NCBI GenBank assembly: GCA_032718475.1
Contig: JAUCBJ010007470.1
Location: forward strand, 39,868 to 103,867
Source of the DNA: Nemertoderma westbladi
Lineage: Eukaryota > Xenacoelomorpha > Nemertodermatida > Nemertodermatidae
DNA: 64,000 bases
Direction: 5' to 3'
Shown here: piece after piece, positions 10,857 through 24,439 of the stretch
How positions within the stretch are numbered: the first letter of the stretch is position 1
Layout of the letters: each line of letters begins with the position of its first letter
Translations under genes and position numbers: made by a program
The notes under the pieces: model-generated
What the model saw: the letters and a program-made list of their open reading frames with translations, nothing else
Told to the model about the DNA's origin: nothing
The model's database searches: none

Positions 10857-11600
10857 TTAAATCAGGCCATCGAAAACCTTTATTGAGTTTCTTGTTAACA
10901 TTGCTTTAATAAATTTGAATAATTTCCCCTTGATGCCGAATTGATTGTATATTTTCCATAATAAAACAGATCGATTTACAAGGTTAAATGCTTTCTGGAA
11001 ATAAATGGAAGCAACGTAAATAACCCTTCGATTTTGCTGCCCATGTAAAACATGTGTAATGTCCGTCAGCAACGATTTGATCGTCATTAATGTAGACTTA
11101 CCTGGTACAAAACCGAACTGTTCCGGCGGAAAGAGATGATGGATATTGCACTTCACCCGTTTGTTGATAATCGAAGTTAGAAGTTTTAATAAGACACTGA
11201 TCAAGGCTATTATACCTCGATAGTTGTTGGGGACAGTGGTGCTACCTCTCCCTTTGTAAATGAGTTTGATAGTGCTTATTGCCAATTGCGATGGAACAGA
11301 ACCAATGTCAAGGCACCCATTGAACAACATAGTCAGAAGGTAAATTATTTGCGGAAGAGAAATCTTTATATGTTCATAATAAACTCCGTCAGGCCCACAA
11401 GCCTTCTTTGACTATGAATTATGGACTGCGTGTTCAATTTCTTCCTCATTGACAGAGACATTATACCAATCGTCAGTAACACATTCTTCAGCAGTTACAG
11501 TAGGAGATGGTGGGGTGTTTGTAGGATTACTCACTACACCAAGGAGACTTTCAAAGTAACCATCTATTACTTCGTGGGGGATCGGGCAGGCTGATTATGT
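10857..11600 (-). mobile_element. non-LTR reverse transcriptase fragment
   Basis: The minus-strand frame 11330-10857 (157 codons) encodes RT domains 0-2: LIYKGRGSTTVPNNYRGI, then FPPEQFGFVPGKST, then a domain-A-like block FQKAFNLVNRSVL. The catalytic first Asp is changed (VASIYFQKAF in place of the usual D-F/L-K/S-AFD). Upstream codons, read with one stop, include GPDGVYYEHIK to about 11400. Later RT domains, including YADD, are missing. It is a dead LINE fragment. Confidence 0.75.
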
Positions 11601-12270
11601 TTCGCCTCTTGGATAAGCGTCCATGGTTTGATCTCGCAATGTAATATAATGCAATATAACAATCAAGAACTCAAATATAACATAACAATATAACATTCGA
11701 GAAAATTTCTTCTAATTTTGAATGCCTTTTCCCCTCCCTCTGTCAGTTGGACACGTAAAAACAAGTTCCTACTGTACATGCCTAGCAAGTACGATAAATT
11801 AACAATAGCCACAAAATTAAACTGATTTAATGACCTTATACGTTCTTTTGGATGCTGATCATGACTGCATGAATACATAGTTGCGTTTACGATTTTCTAA
11901 TACACGCTAGTGGTTTGAAGCCACTTTGTGGTTTTACGTAGACATAAACATACATATATACATCGTGTTTTTGACGGTCTCAGCTTTATTTAAGGTTAAA
12001 TTTGTAAATTGACGACTAAAAGCATGAAATTATCACAATTTAAAAAAATCTGATCATAAATACCAAAATAATTGACTACTGTACTTTCGTAGTGAAGCAG
12101 CCCTGTATAGAGCAACCGGTTGAAATCTAGATCACCTTGCAAGCATTGAAACTCAGGACACACAACATCTGTATTGTATGATTAAAAGTTAGGATACATA
12201 TCATGCCTACCAACATAAAGATGGATATTAGTGACTTGTGCTTCCAAAATGAGTTGTGGGGCGAGTCACG
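11600..12270. other. no gene seen
   Basis: AT-rich sequence with short open frames lacking recognisable domains. Confidence 0.5.
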
Positions 12271-12683
12271 TAAGTCCCGGTGAGCCTTATCGTAGGGGTA
12301 TAGTTAGTGGACCCGTCTGTCGTCGTCGTCTTTCGTCGTCGTAAATTTTTGAACGCTAATAAGACGGCCAATCATTGATGAAATGGAACCAAACTTGGTA
12401 CACATGTAGTCTATCAAAAGTTTTAGAAGTTGTACAAAGATACAGACTACTATATTTCATATGTCTGCCGCTAGGGCGCGAATTGACATAAACGTAAAAG
12501 TAGCTGTAATTATAGAACCAACCATCAGATTCATCTGAAATGTTTTAGGAGTGACCTACGGGCATTGCCGAATAAAGAAATTCTGCTCACAGATAGATTT
12601 TTTCAGTTCCTCTTTCTGTCGCTAGGAGGCGAATGAGTAGGTCCACTAATTGTACCTCTACGCAAAGGCTCATCCGGACTTAC
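12270..12683. mobile_element. non-autonomous DNA element with about 40-bp terminal inverted repeats
   Basis: The left end gtaagtcccggtgagcc (12270) continues as ttatcgtaggggtatagtta. Its counterpart ends at 12683 (taattgtacctctacgcaaa, then ggctcatccggacttac). The arms match at roughly 34 of 40 positions. The interior has a (cgt)n stretch near 12322-12347 and no transposase frame. Just outside the right end are two copies of tgctgcgcgaagtcc, a word shared with the GTGGGG-ended family near 17079 and 38074. Confidence 0.7.
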
Positions 12684-12689
12684 CTGCTG

Positions 12690-13751
12690 CGCGAAGTCCC
12701 TACTTACGTGCTGCGCGAAGTCCCCACTAACGTGTTTTTATCGTTTAGTATTTTGAACAACTACGAGTATTTCGTTTGCAGGGCGCAGGGCAAGATTTGG
12801 GATCATTCTTAGGAATTCGAAGGTGGCTGGATGTACAATATCTTTTTATTGGCAAGTGTTACTTTACTTTTGTTCAATAAACTCAAGTGGTGAATTCTTT
12901 ATGTACATTTGATAATCTTTTGGCAACCAAGTCATAATAATTTAAAATTCAATTTAGTGAACGATTACGGGAGGAATGATTATAATTTATAAGTATTGTT
13001 TGCAGTAAAATACAACATAAATTTTACCTTTTTTGCTTGCAATAAGACGCGTTATAGTAGAAATTTAAGAAGCTGCAGATCTTCGATTTTAAGCGATATT
13101 CAGTAATACACTGTAGTTAGTCGTTGGGTGCGTGCATAGTTAGAGGTACACAACCATTTCGAAATATTCTAAAAAAATTTAAAGTATCTCATAGAAATTG
13201 AAACAGTTCGAAAGTTATGTTGTAGCCCATAAGAAATCGTTTGAAATCGTGCACCATTCTCACTACAGCTTCTGTATTATTCATTGATATCGAGATTGTG
13301 TATGAATGTGTATGAATGGCAAGAAGTCGGCTGTGGAACTTTGTTCAATTATTCTTCTAGTACCATGGTTGTATCACTGCCTGGAGCAGCACTGTTGGAG
13401 CACAGTACATTAAATGCTGCAGCCTAGCTTAACCTATGTTTTCATCCTATACTGGTCGACAAAATGTGAGCAAAGATACGTTGGGAACGCATCAGGGTGA
13501 GCAAGCTTTCCAGAGTCCCTGTCTGAACGATAAATATGATAGAATCTTCCAATTCATCAGAGTTTAATATTGTCTTGTGTGTATATCATTGCTTCTTTAC
13601 ATTGCTGAACATTTAACATTATCTTAAAACTACAGTAACTTTTGGTTAAACAATTACAGTAGGCTCTACATTATCAATTGTAGTGACCACTGAAGGATAA
13701 TTATTATTATACTATAAACAAATATGAGACTGATTTGCTAATAGTATCATA
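12690..13751. other. upstream region of the SMYD-like gene; nothing definite
   Basis: AT-rich sequence. It may hold the promoter and 5' UTR of the gene at 13752, but no core element can be assigned with confidence. A TGA at 13731 is in frame with the proposed start. Confidence 0.4.
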
Positions 13752-16605
13752 ATGGAGATATTTTATGACGGCAAGAAAGGCCGTGGATTGCGCGCAAAAG
13801 ACCGCGCATATGACAACGGCGATTGCGTATTGGAGGGCCTACCTATAGCCTGTTCTGTCAAATTCGCCCATCGTTACTCCTATTGTGCGTGTTGCCTAAT
13901 GGGCCCAGCAGAGTTGATCACTTGCACTGATTGTAATTTCAGTTCCTATTGCTCCGAAAGATGCCGTTTAAACGACCAATCACATGCGGCAGAATGCGCG
14001 GCATTGTCGAAATTTAGATTTGAAGATAAATTGAGTTGGATCCGTTTGAAATGCGAGAGTCAATTGATTTTCGAAAATTACGTCAACGCAATGCGGTTGG
14101 TAGCTAGATTTCTATGGCGTACTCATCATGATTTCATTCAAAATGATAATTTAACTTCAAATAATTTAAACATTATTGTCGATAGTCTTTGTGAAAATAA
14201 ACGCGGTGTTGAATCGTTTGCACGTTATATGTGTGAATTTCTAGAATACGGAGATGTAACTTATTCTAGAAGCATTATAAAGTCTGCTTTGTCTAAATGT
14301 TTAACCAATGGGTTTAGTCTTTGTGATTCGTCTGGTCTCGAATCTATAGCTACTGGAATATACCTCGATGCGTCTTTACTTAATCACTCTTGCAGACCTA
14401 ACTGCAGGTTTACCAATACCTCGACCACTCTATATGTTACCGCTAATCAGTTGATTACCGCAGGGGAGGAACTTTCTATAAATTACTTGCCGGTCTATAA
14501 GCCTCGTCCAATGCGAACATATTTACTAGAGAATCGCCTATCGTTGTATTGTCAATGTAGCAGGTAAGTCAACCATAAATATATATATGTGTGTGCAGTG
14601 GCGTATTGAACATACGGTGAAGGGGGGGGGGGGGGGGGGGGGGCAGACACACAAGGCGAGTGATAAATTATTTTAAGTGTTTTTAATGGGCTTTATATTT
14701 ATTATAATTTTATCAACATCTATTATATTTATTATATTATATATATATTAATGTATTTATTTATTTGGAGTGGGAATAGGCGACTTACAAAATACGAGAG
14801 TAAGCCTATTACACCATGACCTGTAATATTGTGTATTTTATTTATGACACAGACCCAAGCCCTCCCTCTCCCACCCTCTCGTTATATTCTAGAGTCTAGA
14901 CATTTGAAACACAACTAGTTCCACACACCATCGATGTTACAGCGGAACCAGAATTTTAGATATTACCTTTAAATTTTAAGATATTCTCTGGGCGGAACAC
15001 TCATATTTTTTGAGACAGGGGGGGACTGGACGCAAATCCCATCTTGGCGAATTAATATCCCGCCTCAATTTAGGGAAAGGAGCAGGTTACAGTGGCACGT
15101 TATTTTAACCAAAACAATTAAACTACTAAACAACTAAACACAATAGAACAGGTTACAGTTTTATTTTTGAGAGAAATTAAAAGTTATTTGCGTCTCATTT
15201 CCCTTGGAGAGGGATTAATTTTTATTGCGTCCAGTCCCCCCCCCCCCCCCCCCCCCCCCCCCATTTGTATTTTTTATATAAAGTATTACACTAAATATAT
15301 ATATTTGCTTAGAAACTAGCTATGATCAGAATAGAGACCTTCCCAAAACGGCTCTGAATTTATCTACAGTATTGTATATTATTATGATATGAATATGATA
15401 TTGAGTAACTGTATAATATCAGGCAGGCGACTGGCCTGAATTTTGGGAATTTTGTTTCATTTTGATTCTCGAAAGTGGGGTGGGTGGGGGGGGGGGGGGG
15501 TAGGAGCTTGGCAATAAGCCTCTTTATGTGTGCGGTGCAACACAACATGTACATCCTGTATGTCCACATTTATTAGTGGTAAGTAGCACTGTACAAAATA
15601 AATAGGAATTTAATTCATTTAATTAAATCACTTAGGTGCGCCTACGACCCAAACGAAGAATTACTCAGTGGCTTCAAATGTCCAGCGTGTAACGCGATAT
15701 TGGATTGTCCATACAATGGAGAAGTTTGCGAAAATTGCGGTACTACTTTAGATTGCATTAAGGGGGGTGAAACAAAAGTTGCCAAACTCAATAAAGCTGT
15801 TCACACGGTGTTGCCTCAAATAGAGAAATTAGTTAATAAATTACTGCGTCCAGAAATGCAAAATCCAAAACCTAACCACCAAACAGTAGACAAGCCAATT
15901 CGACCTTCACTGGGTGGTCATGGAGGTGACGAAAATCGATCTTCTTTGGCTGGTCATGGAGGTGACGAAAATCGATCTTCTTTGGCTGGACATGGAGATG
16001 ACGAAAATCGTCCTTCTTTGAAGTATCCAGTGATTAACTTAATCGGGGAATCAGGCACAGCCACTTCAAAGGAACATCTACTATCGATGATTGATGAGAA
16101 TAAATTAAAATCAGATAAAATTCCTGACGAATCCGCTGACGCCTTTTTGCTTGGAGAAGTTGCTTCATCAACTGAGAAGAGAACCGAGATGAAAGGAGCT
16201 GAAGTTGCTGCTTTAATTGTCAAAAGATTACTTCTACAATGTCGTGTGTTATTGTCGCCGTATCACACTCTCTATGTCTGCCTATTGGAAGCGTCTGTGA
16301 AGGTAAACGCAGGTAGAGGCAAATGGTTAGCTGCTGGAATAGACTTGGCTTCGGTACTTCGCTGCTACGAACATATGGAGTTATCCTTGCCAACAGTTTA
16401 CGTTCCCATAGCAAGCAACATTATGGAAGCATTAGTTAGTGATTTGGAATCTGTTGATGAGGAAATGCAGAACCTATTTAGAAAAATTATGGAGGGTCAT
16501 GTGTTCGCTTACAGTCATGGCCATTATGTTCGTAGAAAACTTGAGAGATCATATAAATCCATATTTTTGAATAAGGTAGTTAGAAACAGTTCTGAAGTTT
16601 CTTAG
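13752..16605 (+). CDS. SMYD-type MYND/SET-domain lysine methyltransferase
   Basis: Predicted protein lysine N-methyltransferase (S-adenosylmethionine dependent; nuclear or cytosolic in the SMYD family). There are two exons, 13752-14563 and 15636-16605, joined at cag/gtaagt and ttag/g through a split Arg codon, giving 593 residues. An in-frame TGA at 13731 supports the start. The N-terminal SET piece has GRGLRA (residues 10-15). The MYND finger has Cys45, 48, 58, 61, 67, 71, His78 and Cys82. The SET core has NHSCRPN at 211-217 and EELSINY at 239-245. The post-SET cysteines are C267, C269 and C272, the last made by the splice. The C-terminal half is helical, as expected for the TPR-like region, with two extra CxxC pairs just after post-SET. 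Human SMYD1-3 are 428-490 residues; the excess includes three 12-residue repeats at 365-400. All key motifs are intact. The exact SMYD subtype is not assigned. Confidence 0.88.
14622..15262. repeat. poly(G) and poly(C) tracts in the SMYD-like intron
   Basis: G22 at 14622-14643 and C27 at 15236-15262 both lie in the single intron (14564-15635), with a further G15 at 15486-15500. The sequence around 15180-15235 repeats that of 8820-8875. Such tracts can form quadruplexes and are prone to length change. Confidence 0.85.
15916..16023 (+). repeat. three in-frame 36-bp repeats in SMYD-like exon 2
   Basis: Units start at 15916, 15952 and 15988, each encoding a variant of GHGGDENRSSLA. Copies 1 and 2 are almost identical at DNA level, so the expansion is recent. 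It lies after the post-SET cysteines, at residues 365-400, in what looks like a disordered linker before the helical C-terminal half. Confidence 0.9.
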
Positions 16606-17078
16606 TATCTGGGTGTCTAATTTCTTATTGGAGGAAGTACGCCTACATCTTATGATGATGGTAGAAATGAACCAGTTATGGGAGCGATTGATTAATCATT
16701 ATGATATAACATCTGATCGCTAACGTATATTATTTATTGATATATGAAATATATCGGATTAGTGTATCCAATGCAGTTCTCACTCTTTTTTTTTAAACGC
16801 AGGAACGAACTCCACTAGGCTTTGTCAAAGTAGAAGCTCGTAATTGTCATACAAAATATCTCTATGGGTATAATATTTCCAATTGGGGTGTCGTTTGAAC
16901 CAATGAAAGTATTTCTGGGCTTCTATTTGGATGTTCCATAAATAATCTCAACTCATTGGCTAACACCCTCTCTTAGCCATAAGGGATTTCAGTTGGGCCA
17001 ACTTTGCCAAATTGGTTGTTGGTTGTGGAAAAGCGCCTTAAGGTAGACTAGACTAACTGTTCCTTGGATGCGGTAAAC
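16606..17078. other. 3' flank of the SMYD-like gene; no gene seen
   Basis: Presumed 3' UTR followed by unique AT-rich sequence. No convincing poly(A) signal was located. Confidence 0.4.
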
Positions 17079-17921
17079 TACACGTTTGTGGGGCCTTCGC
17101 GCAGCACGAGGCTCAGTTATGAGATACAAATTAAAATTGTACGATTCTATCACAAAATAGATATTCACGAAATTTAACAAAAGCGTCAATAAATAAAAGA
17201 AGAGAGAAATTTCCTCCCGTTCAACCCCCCTTTTAATCTGTACCACCCCAACCCAAAGGCGCACAGAGGATTAATGAAAGGCAGAGGTATTAACAGGAAA
17301 TTGGTATTTTAAAAGTAAGAGATTGTAGGCTACCCAATTTGTCAGAAATATTAAACTAGAAACGCAAAGCAAGCGTTGCGGTAAGGAGCCCTTTTCACCG
17401 AGTTATGAAGACCCTGAAATTAGTACAGGATTTTTGTATCATTCGGTTTGTTTATACCGTCGATTGGATCAACATTTCGGAGAGCCGGAGTAGAACTATA
17501 ACCCGACATCTTGTCGGGTTCCTGCACCTATTTATTTGTATGTATGTGTGTAGATATGTTCGTGGTTCCACTATAGCACTCCAGCCCATTCGAACGTCAC
17601 GCAGTGTAAATATATATATATATAAATATATAAACGTACGCGTAGCGTCGCACAGCACGAGCTGATGCTTACTCGAGAACGGTAACCCGATTTACGCGAC
17701 TCGTGTAGCGCGAAGGCCCCACGCAAATTTTCAAAATATTGGAACTTTTCCTCTGGTACATAGGTCCAAGTAAAATTTGGTTGAAATTGAATAAAGGCTT
17801 CAAAAGTTATTAACGATTGAATTTTTTATTACAGACAGACGGACATGATATTTTGCCCTAATACTAATTGTAATTGTGCACAAGTAGCTTCGCTCACTAA
17901 TCGTGGCTCGTTCCACAGTAT
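17079..17921. mobile_element. composite or nested copy of a GTGGGG-ended non-autonomous DNA element
   Basis: The left edge tacacgtttgtggggccttc (17079) is followed by gcgcagcacgaggc. An inverted partner (gtagcgcgaaggccccacgc) lies at 17706-17725. Further right, acagacagacggacatga (17833) followed by ttttgccctaatac and ggctcgttccacagta (to 17921) matches the right half of the family members at 38074 and 60091. Related edges also occur near 18868-18898. No transposase is seen. Confidence 0.55.
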
Positions 17922-19640
17922 ATTAATTTAATTCAAAGTATGATGTTTCCCATTATTTCCATCTATATTTTGTTATTGGTTTAATTAATACGCATAACCA
18001 TTCAGTTTGAGATTGACAAAACATTAACTTTGCTGTCCATTCTTTGAAACGGAAAATTTTGCCAAACTTTGACTCTGATGAAAAGGCAGTCCATGTAGGC
18101 CTACTTTAAAATATTTTTCAAATAAAATAATATATTCGATATAAAAACGTTACGGACACTCTTTCACTCACCTTTAAGCAAAATTAAGATATCATGTTCT
18201 CGTGTGTTGAGTTTTATGCTTTTTGGCATATGGGCCCTCGTTTCGCTCGTATTAGAAAGTAATCAACTCGTGCAAAACTCAATAATAGTCGAATATTACT
18301 AAACTAAATGACATTGAAAAAGCGCTGTTTTCCAAATAGTTATTGTTTATCGAAACATATTAATATATACCCGACCTCGTTCGGTAAATCGAGCGTAACG
18401 TGGAAGCAGGCAAAGAAATATGAAATTGGATGTTGAATTTTGCCGATCACATTATTGGAACATCAGTAAAATTTAGCTACATTAAAGAGCATCCTACCTA
18501 ATATTACAATATTACAAAAAATAAAATGATTTACTGTTACTTTATCATTTTAATTTGCCATCAATTATTATTCAATAATCGTTCAATCGTTAAATAAAAT
18601 AAAATTTAACTTTTCATTGTTAAATGAGTCCGCCTCCGCGATTTAACAATCACGTTTTCTGTAATTTTTGCCTTTTTGAAGGAACACGTTTCGTCACTGT
18701 CTCTTTGATTATACAAACTTTGAGACTGATGAAATGCAGTCCGCAAAGGCACTGATCTATTTTGTTTATATATTATTGTAAAACCAAGGAATGTAAGAAA
18801 TTCCGACTACGGTATCTTTATTGCGGGAAATTTTCTATAGAATACTATTAGTGCCATCTTACTCTGGTTAACCGCGTCTCGTGCTGTGCGAAGGACCCAT
18901 TTATAATGTGTTATAGAAGCGAGATGTTTGATCTGAATTCCAATTGTTAGATCAATTACAATTAATAAATAATTTGTTATGTTGGACAATACCTTTATAC
19001 CGGTACATTGTTTGGTGTATTTGTTATTGTTTTTACATAATGTATAAATAAATCTATCTATCTATCTATAATTAAGATATAACCCTGTAACCCAGATATT
19101 GCTTTAACTGAGAGCTAAATCATTATGGTAAGGCAGCATGTAGTAATTATTAGAAGACCGTTATGACTTCTTACTGTGTATTCTCTATCAATATTTATTT
19201 ATATGTATATCAGGTGAGCTCATCCGAAGCTATAGCTCGTCCGTCAATGAAAGTTATACCAATCGACGCAGCTCAACCCCCGGATGTGGAACAATTTTAG
19301 AAAAAATTATTAAAGTGCCTTTATTTATTTCGAGAAATAGCCCCATAATACGAAAATTGCCATAGACTCAATTATAAAATCACCAGCTGGTGCGGAGACG
19401 CCCAAACTACAAAGAAGTATTTTACTTGCCAAGTTTTAGTAAGGTTGTGTTTAGACTCACTCAGACTATCACAGACAGTAATCAAAAATAAAATGTTAGT
19501 TTATAATGTGTTACCCCGTCAACTGAATAGCTCTTCCCAGTGAACCCTATGGGAATATCTATAAAGTTACTCACTGCTATGTTAGGTGGTAGGCCAGCTG
19601 ATTGAATTGTAAGCACAGGGCCGTCATCTAATGCGTCAGT
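17922..19640. other. no gene seen
   Basis: AT-rich sequence with a short (tcta)n run at about 19052-19070 and a GTGGGG-family fragment near 18868. Nothing coding is recognisable. Confidence 0.45.
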
Positions 19641-21560
19641 TTAATCATCCTCGCTGACTTCAATGCAGATCTAGGCGATCTACAAGGACCCAGAACAAGT
19701 CAACATGGATGCTCCGAAAGGGGCCATCTCCTCAATAACGTTTTACGTACAAACAGCTTAGTGGCAGCTGACACTCATGCACCCTTCCAAGGACCATGTG
19801 TAATATTTAAAGGTGCACACGGCGAATCTTACCTCGATCATATAGTCACCTCCAGTAACTGTCTAAACCAACATATATAAAACCAACGTATAAAACCAAC
19901 CCAACAGAAAACCCACACAAGAAGGTTCGGCAACAGGACGGGACTTATACTAATCAGTCGTGGATGAAGGATTATCAGTACTTCAAAAAGATCTTAATCA
20001 CCTTCTAGAGTGTAGCTCCCCCAAGTCAGAACTTGATAATATTTGTGATACCATTCAATCCATTATCATGGCTGCAGCTCTACTCCACATACCCACCTTT
20101 AAGGTGAACAAGAAGATAAAGAATATTAGAATACGCTCAAAGTTACTTGACCAACGTAGTAAAACAACTAAGGACCTTTACAAAATCTGGTTATCACATG
20201 GGAAGGATGACAATCACCCGTCCGGCGAATCTTATAAAGAATCTAAGCGATCCACTCGACGCCTCAAAAACTTCCTCAACTAAAACCTTGTTGCGAACAC
20301 CGCCCGCGGCTGGCGCTCTAAACGAACATTGAACCCACAGTATTTCTGGAGCAACATTAATCGAAAAGACATTCAGCCCCTCACCGCGGAAATGCAATCA
20401 ATTATTCGCAAACACAATGAGGAAAAGTTCAGTTCAACCACAACAAAAGATGCAGCCAAACTCCAAAACATCAATGACATTCTAGAACAGCAGTGCAGAT
20501 CATCTACTCCACCAACCATAACCCCCCTCGCAGTTAAACGGCACGGGCGATATCTTCACTCTCCAAGGCCCCTGACTATGATCTATGACTGTGGAACACC
20601 TCCTATTCCTTAATCCTGATCCAATTTCTGACACACTTGCCCGACTCATCAACTGCTGTCTCACTCTCAAAGAGGTTCCCTCTGCATTTGGTCATACAGT
20701 GATATCAAGTATCTATAAAGGAAAGGGTCGCTCCACCCTAGAAACTACATCATACAGGCCCGTCTCATCCATCAGCCTACTTGCCAAGGTGCTCGAACAC
20801 ATCCTTCTAGCTGACTATCTAAAAAAGTTGACCTCACATGGGAACCAAACTGCCTACAAGAGAAAACACAGCACTGACATAGTAGTGGCTACAATACTGG
20901 AAACGGTGGAACAATACATATCGAAAGGTTCGCCAGTATACGTTTGCCAACTTGACATTGAGGCGGCTTTCGATGACGTTGGCCACACTATCTTAGTATA
21001 AAAGATGCTGAACAACATTGTTAATACTTACATAATTTGCCATATCTCAGCTTACTTTGGATCGAACAAAATCTTCCTCAAATTCGGCATTCTAGTCGAC
21101 CCAACTCCAATAAAAGTCTCGCGGGGATTGAAACAGGGATCACTCATTTCACCTATCCTCTACAATCTTTACACCTCCAACATCATAAGCGGAAAAAAAC
21201 ATAGTAACCTCGGATGCCGAATTGACACATCCTGGCTTGGTACAGTGGCCTATGCTGACGATTACCTACTCCTGGGAACCTCGCTTAAATCCGTCGAGAA
21301 GATGTGCGACATACTCATACAGGAAGCCGCTCAGGTATCCCTCCAAATCGACATGAAGAAAACAAAATGGACTATCCTAAACCGTAACCATATGACCCAC
21401 AAGGAATGTTTCATTACAGTCAACGGATCACTAATCCAAATGTCGGACCTTCTGAAATTCCTCGGACACAAACTGGGAAAATCTAACCCCGCTATGTATG
21501 TATGTATTTATAGACCAAAGGAAGAAATAAATAAACACACATTACCGATTACACAAAATA
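19640..21560 (+). mobile_element. degenerate APE-type non-LTR retrotransposon
   Basis: The C-terminal part of an AP endonuclease is readable at 19645-19865 (ILADFNADLGD, then GESYLDHIVTSSN). It is followed after breaks by an inter-domain segment (19960-20280) and RT: SSIYKGKGRSTLETTSYRPV (20705-20765), domain A CQLDIEAAFDDVGH (20947-20990), GLKQGSLISPILYNLY (21126-21173) and the catalytic AYADDYLLLG (21249-21278). Several stops and frameshifts (near 19930, 20281, 20613, 21001) make it a pseudogene. It ends in a (aaataa)n-like tail near 21525-21540. Confidence 0.8.
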
Positions 21561-23340
21561 TATAACTATTTAGTCCAGGGAATATAACGCTCTAAGTAGG
21601 TAAATTACAATAACACATGAATAATATAAATAGAAATTGCAAACTCCACGATGTTATCCAGACAATAGACATGTTGTCTCAAGTTTTCCATACCAAAGGA
21701 TGGACAGCAAGGTGGCTGGATTTTTATTTTATAGAACGATAGATATGGATGACAGAAAACCGCTGCTAAATTTTTTTCTAAATCTGTCGTGCCGTTTTTG
21801 AGATGTAGCATTTTATATAACGCTCCCATGGCCTACTATATATACACGGCCTAATAAGCTGCATTTTGGGGCCATTCAAAAAGAGACCAGTTTTGTTTAC
21901 AACAATGTGATATTTTGATTTAATTCTTCAATTTGACTGAATTGAAGTCTCCTCGTTAAGCAAGATACTAAATTATATGGTAGCTAGTGTTTTAGTTAGG
22001 TTTAGCTAGTAATTTCAACACTGGTTCCGACATCCTACTTCCTTCTATAAATATTTTGTAGTAGCTAGTTCTTATTACTTTTTGTATAGAAAATGTTCCA
22101 GAACATGTTAGCTATTCATTTTTTTTTAAAAATATGTTCTAGAACAAATATTTTTTGTTCTAGAACATTTTTTTGAAAAAAATCTGGATTCTATTTAAAA
22201 CGTATGGCATCGTTCTAAAACGTGTTTGAATCAATAATGACAAACTGGCACCTAATAACAAACATTGTGAACAGTCCCATAATTGTGTGACAAATTTATT
22301 GCCCTGTGCGAAAAACAGCAGCATCCCAGAGCTTCTACTTCACGATAAATTTTTCAGATATGGTGAGTCATTGTGCCTCATTTGGTGTAAATCGATAGAA
22401 ATACTTGATCTCATTGATTGGTTTTCATAGTCCGCGGCAATATGATAAAGTAAATTAGTTAATAACTACGATGAATTAGCGAGCAAACTAAAGCTCCAAT
22501 TCATGAATAAATGTTATTACATTTTATGACAAAGCCAATCCTTACCATCTGGCTCTGTGGGCAATTAGAGTAGCAAACTAAATCGATTAAAGTAGTATGA
22601 AACTCATCTCGGGTGGTGTATACTATATGTATTGTATGTAAGGTTCATGGCGTATTATATGTATCCATTCATTTATTTAGTTATTAACTTAGGCTTCCTC
22701 TACTTAGACACTATGGTCATTGTTATTATTTTGAATAATTTTGCTAGATTTACAAGAAAAGTACATTTAGAAGTATAACATTAATCTGAATGAGTATTTA
22801 TTTTGCCGGCCACTGGTACTGTTATCGTTAAACTGATCAGCTTTCCCGTGATCTTTTTCTATGACAGCCGGTTGGTGAGTAGAAACTTGGTAGTCTGCCA
22901 TTGATAAATTAAAGACGATTAATAATATCGCACAACAATCAGTGCGTGTTGGGCGACCATAAATTGTTGTTTTTTTTTTTTTTTTATTCTTTATTTTAGT
23001 ATCCTTAAGGATTATCCTTAAGGGATTAAGAATGCCCACTGGGGGAGACTTTGCTCAAAGTCCATTCAAACATTGTCTGTCTGTAACCAACGGTTTATAA
23101 TCTACAGACATTTCTTACCTATCTATTCTGTAGTAACAAACTGAATATTATTATAATTAATAAATTTGTACATTATATATAACCAATAAGTACAGTATAT
23201 TTATATTTATGATTATTTATGGTATTTAAGTTTCGGCAAGGCGTAGGCCCATTAGTGTGAAAATGTATAAACTTCAATATGACGTTGATTTTATGTGGTT
23301 GAAAATGACACCACTACTCCATACTACCACCACCACCTCC
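21560..23340. other. no gene seen; repeat-rich AT region
   Basis: Contains poly(T) and the repeated words ttctagaacatt and gtagctagtgtttta (21980-22170). The latter words reappear inverted at 48700-48870, suggesting an unclassified dispersed repeat. The minus-strand frame 22767-23039 has no recognisable domain. Confidence 0.4.
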
Positions 23341-24375
23341 TCCACCACTACCACCACTACTCCATATCCCCCATGTATTTCGGGCGATCATCCGCATCTT
23401 CAAGGCCAGCGTCCTTTAAGATGCACCTCAAGAAAGTCATGGACCGTCCACCATGCTTCTTATTCACTCCATGAGGCCGCCAAAGCACACGATTTTGCAC
23501 AGGCTGGTCCTTACGGTGAAGGCAATGCCCTGCAAAGCGGGGGTGGCTTTGTTCAAGTGTCAAGCTTGGGGGGGGGGGGGGGATGAGACACCTCCAATGT
23601 TATATAGTGTCTGGTTGGAGATGTGTGCATTGTACTTGACAAAATGAACCCGACGTAGCATTCTTGTATATTGACCATCCAGAGATTTGGTGTCCTCAGC
23701 AGTTAGAGCCCAGCATGGACTCCCGTAGAGGAGTACTGGAACTACTGCTGCTCTAAATAATCGGACCTTAAGATTCCGATTAATTCTGTGTGACTTCCAA
23801 ATCCGGGAAATCCTATTCAAGGCTGCCCTGCCCATGCCTTTCCCTTACGTATTCGAAAGACCTCACCTGACTTCCGAATCCATGATCCCAAGTAACAGAA
23901 GTTGTACACATGCTCAAGCAACCCTCCTTTCAGCATAGACTCATATGATCAGACATTTCCTGAGGACTTTCAAAGTTGACTATCAAAATTTTGGTATTCT
24001 TTGAGTTAACAAAAAGACTAACACTAGAAGCATCCTGTTTTAATGAGCTAAGGAGCCATTGTGCTCACTCTAGTGATTCTGAGAGTACTCCTAAGTCATC
24101 AGCAAAGTCTAGATCAGTTAGGTACTTGGCTGGATTTCCTTGACTTCTGGAAACAGTTGGTGGAGTTACCATCACCCCATCATCATTAAGATGATCTCAG
24201 GACATGCGTAGAACATAGTTTACCACAATTATAAATAAGAATGGTGCTAGTGTGTCACCCTGCAGACTCTCCATAACACTTAGAATGGATCTGTGTCACC
24301 ATCAACAGTTGACACGTCGTCGAACCATCGTATACTGATCTGATTGCTGCTATAATTTCAGCAGGAATCCGAAAG
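23340..24375 (-). mobile_element. LINE fragment (RTE-like), RT thumb to C-terminus
   Basis: Minus-strand copy of the family at 27597-29340. Reading leftward: AAIRSVYDGST-like remnants (24370), LDFADDLGVLSES (near 24105), then ALNRISRIWKSHRINR and AAVVPVLLYGSPCWALTAED (23830-23690), then RFAGHCLHRKDQPVQNRVLW (to 23470) and LEDADD. Frameshifts and stops interrupt the RT part. A C5 site of the sister copies is here expanded to 15 bases (23568-23582). Confidence 0.8.
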
Positions 24376-24439
24376 CATTAACATAAAATTGGTTGTTGAA
24401 AAGTAATATATTTTAGGCGTGGAGACGACCTAATTTGTA

